Source: Bugulina stolonifera (taxonomy: Eukaryota; Bryozoa; Gymnolaemata; Cheilostomatida; Bugulidae). Taken from it: a stretch of DNA of 64,000 nt. Each line of letters opens with the position of its first letter. Position 1 is the first letter of the stretch. The position numbers and the translations under genes were made by a program. Under the pieces are notes generated by a model, which made no database searches, was not told where the DNA came from, and was given only the letters and a program-made list of their open reading frames with translations. The stretch covers positions 14,009,001 through 14,073,000 of the forward strand of contig OW285196.1 of NCBI GenBank assembly GCA_935421135.1, written 5' to 3'. Positions 24,403 to 36,400 of the stretch are shown one piece after another.

Positions 24403-27400
24403 CTAATCATATGAACCATAATCCAAATTATCAGGTGGGTTGGGAGTTGTAGTACCCTGACTGTCTGGTACTGAATTCTGGCAGTTGACATTGCTAGGGT
24501 TATCACAGTTAGATGTATCCTTGTTGAATAGTAATCCAGTTGGACACGATGATGAATGGGCTGTATAATGACTGCAGGCATAGAATTGGTCACAGTTACA
24601 AGGATCTGGGTAGTTACCTTCTTGTGTCGGACATTCAATTTCTGTAAAAATCAGAAAATTGCTACCATTAGTACCATTAGTACCATGTGTATTGTATGAC
24701 CATCTCTTTATTAAGACAGAACATGTGTATGTCATTACTGGCAAGTTTTTTCAAATAACTATTTTTCTGTGTGCTGTACCTGATAATCACTTGGATATTC
24801 TTTCATAAGGGGAAACAACTCCTATTTTGGACCATAAAGGTGATTGGTGAAAGATAAGGAAGCGCACTAAACACAAACGTCCAATGGCTAAGCAGACTCA
24901 TCCGAATAGTCAGGTACAATCATACAGTGTACATGTATATGATTTGGGTCACCCAAAGCAGTGAAAACTTGGAGCTAAGGCTAAATTTGCACACCGGTGG
25001 ATAGATAGGGTGATATTACCAATAAGTAAGAAATAATTTACTATCACATAAAATTTTACTCACTGATAGTGAAGTTGTTTCTGTTGATATTTGTCACATT
25101 GCTTCTGTGGTGCCATCTGGTACAAATGGTTCAGTTGTTCCACTTGGTATTGTGGTAGGAGTGGTTGGGACTTCATTTGGCATTGTGACGAGAGTGTGAG
25201 TGGTTTTAATTGGCATTGTCATTGCTTTTTGTATCACTTCTTGACTGGTCATGTGAGGTGCGAAGTCTGGAGTGATTGCATGCGCCATTACTGCAGCGGT
25301 AGGATCTATTAATACTCCTTCTTGTGTTACCTCCTTGGGTGTCATTTCTAGAGAAGTTTCTGTGAGTGTTATCACTTCAATGTTTTCCATTGGAGAGAGT
25401 GCGATGGCAGTTTCTTTAGCCATTACTGTTGCAGTGATGTCTGTTGGTGCTACTGTTGCAGTGATGTCTGTTGGTGCTACTGTTGCAGTGACGTCTGTTG
25501 GTGCTACTGTTGCAGTGGCGTCTGTTGGTGCTACTGCTGCAGTGATGTCTGTTGGTGCTACTGTTGCAGTGATGTCTGCTGGTGCTACTGTTGCAGTGAT
25601 GTCTGTTGGTGCTACTGTTGCAGTGATGTCTGCTGGTGCTACTGTTGCAGTGATGTCTGTTGGTGTTGCTGTTGCAGTGATGTCTGTTAGTGCTACTGTT
25701 GCAGTGATGTCTGTTGGTGCTACTGTTGCAGTGATGTCTGTTGGTGCTACTGTTGCAGTGTCTGTTGGTGTTGGTTTTGCCATTGCTGCGGATTCTGTTA
25801 GTGCTGCCATCGCAGTGTTTTCTGTTGATGTTGCTGCTGTAGTGGTTTCTGTTGGTGTTACTGTTGTTTCTGTTGGTGTTACTGTTGCAATGGTTTCCAT
25901 AGGTGTTGCTATCGCAGTGGTTTCCATTCGTATTTCTGCGGCAGTGGTTTCTGTTGGCGCTGCTGTTTCTTTAGTTTCTGTGGGTGGTACTGTTGTAAAA
26001 TTTTCTGTTGGAGTTGCTGTTGCCGTTGGTTTTGTTACTGTTGCTGTTGTGGCTGTTTCTGTTGATAATTCTGCAGTAGTGACCCACACTGATATTACTG
26101 TTGCAGTGGTTTCTGTAGGTGTTACTGTAGCTGTTGTTTCTGATGGCATTACTGTTATAATGTTTTCCGTTGGTGTTGTGAATGCCATGGTTTCAGTTGG
26201 CGTTACTGTTGCAGTAGGTTCTATTGGTGTTAATGCTGTAGTACTTCCCGTTGGCGTTATTGTTGCAGTGGTTTTTGATAGTTTTAATGTTGCAGTGGGT
26301 TCTGTTGCAGTTAACATTGCAATGTTTTCTACTGGTATAACTGTTGCTGTGGCTCCTGTTGCAGTGATTTCTTTTGGTGTTGCTGTTCCCATGGTTTCTG
26401 TTAGTTTTACTGTTGTTATAAGTTCTATTGCTGTTGCAGTGATTTCTTTTGCTCTTACCCCTGCAATGTTTTCTGTTGGTACTTTGATTGCAGTAGTTTC
26501 TTTTGGCATCACTGTTGCAGTAGGTTCTATTGGTGTTAATGTTTTAGTACTTCTCGTTGGTGTTAATGTTGCAGTAGTTTGTGTTTGTGTTTCTGTTATT
26601 GTGGTTTCTGCTGGTGCTACAGTTTTAATAATTTCTGTTGGTATTAATGCTGAAGTGGGTTCTTTTGCGGCTGCTGTTACAGTGGTTTCTGTTGGTGTTA
26701 TTGTTGTAATGGTTTCTGTTGGGGGTATTGTTGCAGTATTTTCTGTTGGTGTTACTGTTGCAGGGGTCACCGTTGGAATTCCTGTCGTAATAGCTTTTAT
26801 TTGCATATCTGAAGCAGTGGTTACTGTTGCAGTAGTTTCTTTGAGCGTTACTGTTGTTGTTGTTTGTGATGTTATCACTGCTGCATTGGTTTCCATTGGT
26901 GTTGCCATTACAAGGTTTTCTGTTGGCGTTACTGCTGCAGTGCCTTCTGCTGCTGGTGTTAAAATTGTAGTGGTTTCGGTTGATGTTGTTTTTGTAGTGG
27001 TTTCCGGAAGTATTTCTGTTGCAGTATTTTCTGCTGGTGTTGCAATTGCCATGATTTCTGTTGCTGTTACTGCAGCCGAGCTTTCTGTTGGTGTTGGTGT
27101 TACAATGGTTTCTGTTGATGTTACTGCTGCAGTGCTTTCTGTTGATGTTACTAGTACAGTATTTTCTGTTGGTGTTGCAGTAGTTTCTGTGAGCGTGACT
27201 GTTGCTGTTGTTTCTGATGCTATTACTGTTGCAATGGTTTCTGTTGGAGTTAATGTTGCCGTAGTTTTGGATGTGGTTTCCGTCGAAATGGTTTCTGTTG
27301 ATATTAAAGTGGTGCCTGGCTCTGTTGGAATTTCTGCAGTAGTGGTCCTTGTTGAAGTCGCTGTTGGAGTGATCTCTGTTGGCATTACAACTGCGGTGGT

Positions 27401-30400
27401 TACTCCAGGTGTTGTTGTTACACTGTTTTCTTCTGGTGTTTCTGTTTCGATGTGTTTTGCAGGAATTACAGCTGCAGTGGTTTCAATTGATGTTGCTGTT
27501 GCAAGGTTTTCTGTTGGTATTACTGCTGTTGTGGTTTCAGTTGTTGTTACTGCTTCAGTACCTTCTGTTGTTGTTAACATTTTATTGGTTTTGGTTGGTG
27601 TTGATTTTGTAGTAGCTTCTGTAGGTACTGCTGTTGCAATATTTCCTGCTGGCACGGCTGTTGCCTTGTTTTCTGTTACTGTTACTGCCACTGGATCTTC
27701 TGTTGGTGTTGATATTGTAACGCTTTCTGTTGGCCTTTCTGCAATGGTGCCTTCTGATGGTGTCAGCGTAGTCATGTTTTCTGATGATTTTACTGTTGAT
27801 TTTACTGTTAGAGTCGCCTCTGTCAATGTTCTAGTTGCAGAGCTTTCTGTTGGTGTTAATATTGTAGTGGTCTCCGTAGGTGTTGCTGTTGTAATATTTT
27901 CTGCTGGTGTTGCAGTTGCCATCATTACTGTTGCTGTTACTGCTGCAGTGATTTCTATTGGTGTTGATGTTCTAATGGTTTCTGATGATGTTACTGCTGT
28001 AGTACTTTCTGTTGGTGTTACTGTTGCAGTGGTCACCGCTGATATTCTTGTTACATTGGTTTCTATCTCTATGTCTGCAGCAGTGAGTCCTACTGGTGCT
28101 GATGGTGCAACACTATTTGTTAGTGCTACTGTTGCTGTTGTTTCTGATGGTTTTACTGTTATAATGCTTTCCGTTGGTGTTACGGTTGCCGTGGTGTCAG
28201 ATGGCGTTACTGTTGTTATAAATTCTATTGCTGCTGCTGTTGCAGTGGTTGCCTTCGCTGCTACCCCTGCGATGTCTTCTGTTGGTCTTTCGATTGGAGT
28301 AGTTTCTCTTGGTGTTAATGTTGAAGTAGTTTCTGTTTGCGTTTCTGTTATAGTGGCTTCTGTTGGTGTTATTAATGCTGTGCTATCTGTTGGTGTTATT
28401 GTTGTAATGGTCTCTGTTGGGGTTATTGCTTCATTATTTACTGTTGGTGTCACTGTTGCAGTGGTTACCATTGGAATTCCTGTTACAGCAGTTTGCAGTT
28501 CTATTTCTGCAGCAGTAGTTTTTGTTGGTGTTACAGTAGTTTCTGTGGGCATTACTGTTGCTGTTGTTTCTAATGTTATTACAGTTGCAATGGTTTCCGT
28601 TGGTGTTACCATTGCAGGGCTTTCTACTGGTGTTACTACTACTGCAGTGGTTTCGGTTGATGCTGTTTTTGTAGAGGTTTCCACAGGTATTGCTGCTACA
28701 GTACTTTCTGCTGGTGTTGCAGTTATCGTGGCTACTGTTGCTGTTACTGCTGCAGTGCTTTCTGTTGGTGTTACCATTGCAGTATTTTCCGTTGGTGTTA
28801 CTGCTGCACTGGGTACCGTTGGAATTTCTGTTGCAGAGGTGTGTATTTGTATTTCTGCAGCAGTGGTTTCTGCTGGTGTTGATGCCCTAATGGTTTCTGT
28901 TGGGGTTACTGTTGCAGTATTCTCTGTTGGTGTCACTGTTACAGAGGTTTGTATTTGTATTTCTGCAACAGTGGTGTCTGTTGGTGTTGATCTTGCAATG
29001 GTTTCTATTGGTATCACTGCTGCAGTGCTTTCTGTTGGTGTTACTGTTGTAATGGTTTCTGTTGGTGTTACTGTTGTAATGGTTTCTGTTGGGGTTACTG
29101 TTGCAGTATTTTCTGTTGGTGTCACTGTTACAGTATTTTCTGTTGGTGTTACCGTTACACAGGTTTGCATTTGTATTTCTGCAGCAGTGGTGTTTGTTGG
29201 TGTTGATGCTGTAACAGTTTCTATTGGTATCACTGCTGCAGTGCTTTCTGTTGGTGTTACTGCTGCAGGGGGTACCATTGAAATTTCTGTTGCAGAGGTT
29301 TGTATTTGTATTTCTGCAGCTGTGGTTTCTGCTGGTGTTGATGTTTTAAAGGTTTCTGTTGGGGTTCCTGTTGCAGTATTTTCTGTTGGTGTTACTGTTG
29401 CAGTATTTTCTGTTGGTGTCACTGTTACAGAGGTTTGTATTTGTATTTCTGCAACAGTGGTGTCTGTTGGTGTTGATCTTGCAATGGTTTCTATTGGTAT
29501 CACTGCTGCAGTGCTTTTTGTTGGTATTACTGTTGTAATGGTTTCTGTTGGGGTTACTGTTGTAGTATTTACATGTACTTTTGGTGTTACTGTTGCAGTG
29601 GTTAACGTTGGAATTCCTGTTGCAGTGGTTTGTATTTGTATTTGTGCAACAGTAGCTTCTGTTGGTGTTGCTGTGGGTTTTGTTGCTGTTACTGTTGCCG
29701 CTGTCTTGGTCGATGTTGCTGCTGCAGTAGCTTCTGTGGGCGTTACTGTTGCTGTTGATGTTACAATGGTTTCTGTTGATGTTACTGCTGCGGTGCTTTC
29801 TGTTGATGTTACTGGTACAGTATTTTCTGTTGGTGTTACAGTAGCTTCTGTGGGCGTTACTGTTGCTGTTGTTTCCGATGGTGTTGATGTTGCAGTGGGT
29901 TCTGCTGTGGTTTCCATTGAAATGGATTCTGTTGATATTAAAGTGGTGCCTGGCTCTGTTGGTATTTCTGCAGCAGTGGTCCTTGTTGATATTGCTGTTG
30001 GAGTGTTCGCTGTAGGCGCTGCTGTCGCAGTAGTTTCTCTAGGTGTTGCTGTTGCACTGTTTCCTTCTGGTGTTTCTGTTCCGATATGTCCTGTAAGAAT
30101 TACGGCTGCAGTGGTTTCAATTGATGTTGGGGATGAAAGGTTTTCTGTTGATGTTGCAATTACATTTTTTTCTGTTGGTGATACTGTCGTTGTGGTTTCT
30201 GTTGATATTACTGCTGCAGTGGTTTCAGTTATTACTGCTGTTGAACGTTTGTTTGTTTCTGTTAGTGTGGCAGTAATTTCTGTAGACGTTGCTGCTGCAG
30301 TTGTTTCTACTGGCATTGCTGATCCAGTGGTTTCGGTTGCTATTGGTGTTCTAACAGCTTCTGTTGGTGATAGTGTTACTGTTATTTCTGTTGCCATTAC

Positions 30401-33400
30401 TGCAGCTGTGCTGTCTGTTAGTGTCGCCTTTGCAGAGTTTACTGTTTGCATTCTTGTTGCTGTGGTCTCTGTTAGCATTTCTGCAGCAGTGGTAGATATT
30501 GGTGTTGCTGCTGCAGCAGTTTCTGTAAGGGTGGCTTTAGTAGTGATGTCTACAGACGTTGCTGTAGCAGTGTTTTCTGCTAGTGTTAACCCTGCTGCAG
30601 TTTCTGTTGGCAATAGTGTTTCAATTGATTCTGTTGGTATAACTTCTGTAGTAGTTTCGGTTGCTGGTGCTACTGCTGTGGTTCCTGTTGTTGATACTGT
30701 TGCAACAGTTGCAGCAGTATCTGTTGGTATTACATTTGCAGTGATTTCAGTTGATGCCACTGTTGCAGCCCCTGCTGTTGGGGTTACTGTTGCTGTGTTG
30801 TCTGTTTGTGTTCCTGTTGCAGTTATTTCAGTCAGTATTGCTGCTGTAGTGGGTCCCTTTGCTGTTACTGCTGCTAATGGTGTTGATTCCTTTGGGATTC
30901 TACTACCTGTTCTTGATGCCATTTCCTTAGTCTCTGTAGAATACAAAGCTTCCTCTGTTATAAAATAGTGGTAGAATATATTCACCAAATTATGATTATT
31001 TCATCAGATTCCCTCTTTAGACTAATAGAATAAGAGATACCCTCGATGGATAGCATAAATATTGCGTGTGATTCATTGATTCTTTCCATCGAGTAAATTG
31101 TACATTTAATGACGCAACAACTTTTTTCCTGCTGAATATGCACTTTTGTTTTTATGCTGTATCAAGTCATCCCATGTATCATTGTATTGGTTACCAAGTG
31201 GTTAATATATTTATTATACACTTACAATGTACTTTTTTAGGAAGCAATAACAATCATACTAGTGCTGTGTCCATTCCCTTTTGCATTCAATATTTCTAGT
31301 CATGGAGCTAATGTCTTTAATGAAAAAAAGAACCATACTGCTTCAGAAGTCGTTTGGTTGTTTTACGCAACATTTTTACACTGATTAGTGATTATTAATT
31401 AGTGGAGAACTTTGAACCGATTTTGAACTATATTTTCTTGTGCTGATGCGGTTAAAGAGGATTGTCTTACCTTGATAGGCTAGCAGAGATTTCCCTCTCC
31501 TATTTCCCACTAGGTCATATTCATCAGTTGCTGGGTCAGTTGATAAGTAGCAGAGTTTCCCTTGTGCATCATAAGCGTAGGAGTCACAGTGACCCTGTGA
31601 CCTTGACCTACACTGCACAGCACATTCCGTTATAGAGCGAATATTGTGGATACTAAGGCTAGTGTTAAATAGCTTGGTTCCTTGGGCTGTATAATATGTA
31701 GTAGATGTGTATCTGGAGAAGACGGCCTGTAACCAGGTGAATATAATATTGCTTAGTTAAGGTAAAAGAAATGGGTGACTTTTTAAAACCAAAGGTGTAA
31801 CATAATCCATGTATGAAGGTGTCCACCTAGTATATTTAGTCAGAAGTCAGAGTTGTCTGTGCAAATAAAAATAGTAATTAATATAAATACACGTATAATT
31901 ATGTTAGGGGGTTGGACTATTTTTTATATAATGATGTATTTTTAGCAAAGAAATTACTTTTGAGCAGTCAGAGACTTGTTTCAAATCCATGAAAATACCA
32001 GTCCCTGACCGGGGATTGACCCCCGGGCCTCTATGGCACCTAATCGCCTAGCACAGCAAACAGAACATGCTACTACTACACCAGCTCAGTGGTGTTTTCA
32101 TGGATTTGAAACAATCTCTGACTACTCAAAAATAATTTCCTTGCTAAAAATACAACGTATAAATATAAATGTATGTAGTATAATACTATTAGTATTACTG
32201 CAAACAAACGATAGTCAAAGTCAAATGGAGGTTTTAAGTCTACTGACCTTTTGAAGGTTGAACAATTATGCATAAACTAGCTGCTACAACTCTTTGGATG
32301 TCTCTAGCAGAGTTGTGAATGAGAGATTATACTGTTGTATTATTAATGTATTAAGTTGTCTTCTCTTGTATAGCTAGAAAGCTTACCTGTTGAAAGCTAT
32401 TTACATGTAAGATTCAGTTTTGAGATTGAGCTAGAATGTATAGGTTGCAAATATAGAAGTCTTTCTAAATGATATAAATATACAACATGGTGGCAGCGGT
32501 TTAAGTACCCAGAGTGTAAAGATAATGGAAGGTATTCTACCCCCTGGCCAGCTCAATTTGAGGGCAGATGATTTGGCTGGAGAATGGAGAAGGTGGGTGA
32601 GGACATTCAGGGATTATCTCCTAGCAATTGACTTGACTGCTATCACTAAGGCAGCAGAACGGAGGAAATTGGCTTTGTTCAGACACATTGGAGGTGAAGA
32701 TGTGAGAGAGATCTACTCACAAATGGAATTCTTGTCTGAGCCTGATGAGACTACAGGTGTTAGAACTGAAATAGAAGAAGGGGCTACTGGCAGAAAGCTA
32801 AGCAATGTGATAGCGAGATTCTCGGAGTATTGCAACCCTCGTTCAGGAATAGTAGTGAGTAGATTCCAGTTTCACAATTGTAAGCAAAATGGGGAGACCA
32901 TTGATGTGTTCCTGATGAAATTGAGAAGATTATCTGAACAATGTGATTTCGGTAACCAGAAAGAGTCCCTAATAAGAGATAAACTGCTTTTTGGTCTGGA
33001 TGATGAAAGAAAGAGAGAGAAGTTGATGTGTGAGTCAGATGAAAAGTTAACTCTAGATTTTGTGGTCAAGACATTGAGAATAGCTGAGAAGTCAGGTAGG
33101 CTGCAATCATCTAAACAAAGTGAGGTGAAGCGTGAAGAGATAGATGCCGTTAGAGGTAGGATTTTAGAGAAGTCAGAGCATAGTAGAGATAGAATGTTAG
33201 AGAAGTTAGAGTATAGAGATAGGTATTTAGAGAAGTCAGAGTATAGAAATAATGAAGAAATAGGTGCAGTTAGAAATAGGATGTTAGAGAAGCCAGAATA
33301 CAAAAATAAGCCAGGCCAGTTTCACACTAGATGTGATAATTGCGGGAAAAGGCACACCAAATTTCAAAGGTGTCCTGCTTTAGGCACAGACTGTGCAAAA

Positions 33401-36400
33401 TGTGGCAAGTCAAATCATTGGGCTAAGATGTGTAGAAGTAAGAGACAGGTAGATGAGGTTACAAGATTGGAGGAAGTGCAGGATGTGTATTTAGGAGAAG
33501 TTTTACATATTGAAACTGTTGAATCTCAATCCTGGTTTACTAACCTCACAGTAAGCACTAGTAGAAGTAAGAGTCAAAGAATTCGGTTCAAATTAGATAC
33601 AGGGGCAGCCTTGACCATATGTGGCCCAGGACATTGCACAGGTAAAATGAAACCCACATTGAAAAAGCTTTTTGGACCTGGAAATACACCCCTGGTTTGC
33701 TATGGAGTGATTAAGTGTGAGATGAGAGCCAGAAATGTGAGCGTAGAAGAAGATTTGTATGTAGTGAAAAACCAGAAAACTCCACTTTTGAGTCGATCAG
33801 CCTGTGAACGACTCAAGTTAGTTTCAGTTGATGACACTCAATGTCAAGTTGGCAGTGTGACTGTTAATGACCGACTGTTTAAAGGACTTGGAAAGATGAA
33901 AAATCCCCATACCATTACTCTAAAGGGAGATGTCAAACCATACGCTATTCATGTACCCCGTCCCATTCCATTTCCACGAAGAAAGGCAGCAGACGATGCT
34001 TTACAGCAGATGGTCCAAGATGGAGTGATTGTCAAAGTAGAAGATGGGCCAACACCATGGGTAGCACCGATGGTTGTAGTGCCGAAGTCAGATCCCAATA
34101 AAGTGAGAATATGCACAGACTACACAGAATTGAATAAATACATTTTGAGAGAGATTCACCCAATGTCCACCGTTGATAGTAGTCTTGCTATGCTTGGCCA
34201 AGGGGTGTTGTTCTCAAAGATTGACGCCAATAGTGGGTTTTGGCAAATCCCTCTCACTGAAGAGTCAAGCAAACTGACCACGTTCCTCACCCACTCAGGA
34301 AGATACCGTTACCGGAGATTACCCCAAGGTTTATGCAGCTCACCAGAAATCTTTGTGGCAGAGATGAATACAATTCTTGAAGGGGTTGCAGGTGTTGTCA
34401 TACATATGGATGACATATTAGTGTTTGGTAATAGCAAACAGCAACATGATGAGAGACTCCAGATTGTGTTAGACAGGTTATATAAAGCTGGCATGACTCT
34501 AAACAAAGCCAAGTGTAAGTTTGGTGTTCCTTCAGTGGAATTTCTTGGTTATGTTATTGATAAATCTGGAATTCATGCAGGACCAAGATTACAAGGCATA
34601 GTTGACTTTCCAGTGCCAAAGGATGTCCCAGCAGTCAGGAGCTTTCTTGGTTTTGCCAACCAATATGCGAAGTTCTCTAGTGAACTAGCAGATACCACAG
34701 CGCCCTTGAGGTCGTTGTTAAGTAAAGATGTACCTTGGCTGTGGGGTACGGAGCAGGAAAAAGCTTTTGCCACAGTCAAGAAGATATTTAAAAACGCTCC
34801 AGTGTTGGCCACATACAATGTGGATAGAGAAACAATTGTTACAAGTGATGCCAGCAACTTTGGGCTGGGTGCAACACTGAGCCAGATTCAGCCAGACGGT
34901 ACACGGCGCTTGGTAGCAGCTGCAAGTCGCTCACTGACCGAAACGGAGCAACGATATGCTGCTATAGAGAAGGAGAGTCTGGGAGTTTGCTGGGCTATGG
35001 AGAAGTTTTCCCAATATATATTAGGTATGAAGAATGTGCTAATAGAGACAGACCATAAACCTTTGGTAACACTCTTTGGAAACAAGTTTCTAGACAAACT
35101 ACCACCACGGATCCAGGGCTTCAAGCTACGTCTTCAGAGATTCCAATATTCCATGCATCATGTGAGTGGCTCAAAGAATGTTTCTGCTGATGCACTGTCA
35201 AGATATACGGTTGGAGAACCGGAGAAAAGTGATATAGCAAGGATTGAAGAGATAGAGCACTATATGGAAGAGCTAGTAAAACCAAATGGTTCAGATCAAC
35301 GCTTAGAATGTTTGAAAAGCGACCAAAGAGCAGATGAGGTATTGTCACGCGTAATTAAGTTTGTGGAAGGCGGGTGGCCAGCCTATCTTTCTTCTGAGGA
35401 TGTCCTTTTGAAGCCCTATTTTGACAGGATGGGCCTGCTCACTATGAATAAGGGATTTCTAATGCTTGGTAGCAGGTTAGTAATACCATTATCACAGAGA
35501 AGTCAGACACTGCACGATTTACACAGGGGGCACCTAGGAATCACGAAATGCCAGGCACGAGCCAGGAACAGCCTTTGGTGGCCCAATATGTCTAAAGCTA
35601 TTGAGGAGATGGTAAAAACATGCAAAGAGTGCGCCACACATGCCAATCGAACAATGGAACCTCTGAGACCAAGTGCCACACCAGACAGGCCATGGCAGAT
35701 GCTGGGGACAGACCTGCTCAACTTTAGAGGAGAGATGTATTTGGTGGTTATAGATTACTACTCGAGATACCCTGAATTAGCTTTGCTAGGTAAATCTGAC
35801 TATTCTTCAAGGAAAGTCATTACACACTTAAAGTCGATGTTCTCGAGGCATGGCATTCCAGAGCTTCTTCTGTCAGACAATGGACCACAATATGCCAGTG
35901 AAGAATTTAGAAGTTTTGCTAAGGACTACGGATTCACTCATGTCACCAGCAGTCCTCATTATCATCGAGCTAATGGAGCTGCAGAGAAAGCAGTCCAGAC
36001 TGTGAAGAAGATGCTGCTAAAAGAAGAAGACCCGTACTTGGCACTGTTAGCTTATAGAGCTTCCCCTCAGTTTGGCCTGTACTCACCATCCGAGTTACTA
36101 ATGGGAAGAAAACTGAGGACTACTGTAGTAACCCATCCTGACGACCTGATACCGAAGATGCCAGACCATGAGCTATTCAGGTCTGCTAATGATCAATATA
36201 AACGGAGAATGAAATCGGACCATGATACAAATAAGGTCAAAGAACTACCACCGCTGATGGAAGGTGATGAGGTGAAAGATCGTGTCTCTAAGCAGCAGGG
36301 CAGGGTAAAGTATCCTTCAGATGACATGAGCCGTAGGGTTATGATGGAAACGGAGAGAGGAGGTGAACTAATAAGGAACCGATCAGATGTTGCAGTAATG

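Noticed and set aside
25272..30968. 1,898-codon + strand open frame, Val/Ser-rich
   Set aside because: It is the exact antisense of the mucin repeat exon; its regular composition follows from the sense codon pattern, and it has no signal peptide, conserved domain or splice context of its own.
32872..33303. Minus-strand open frames inside the gag-pol region
   Set aside because: They are shadows of the intact + strand polyprotein.
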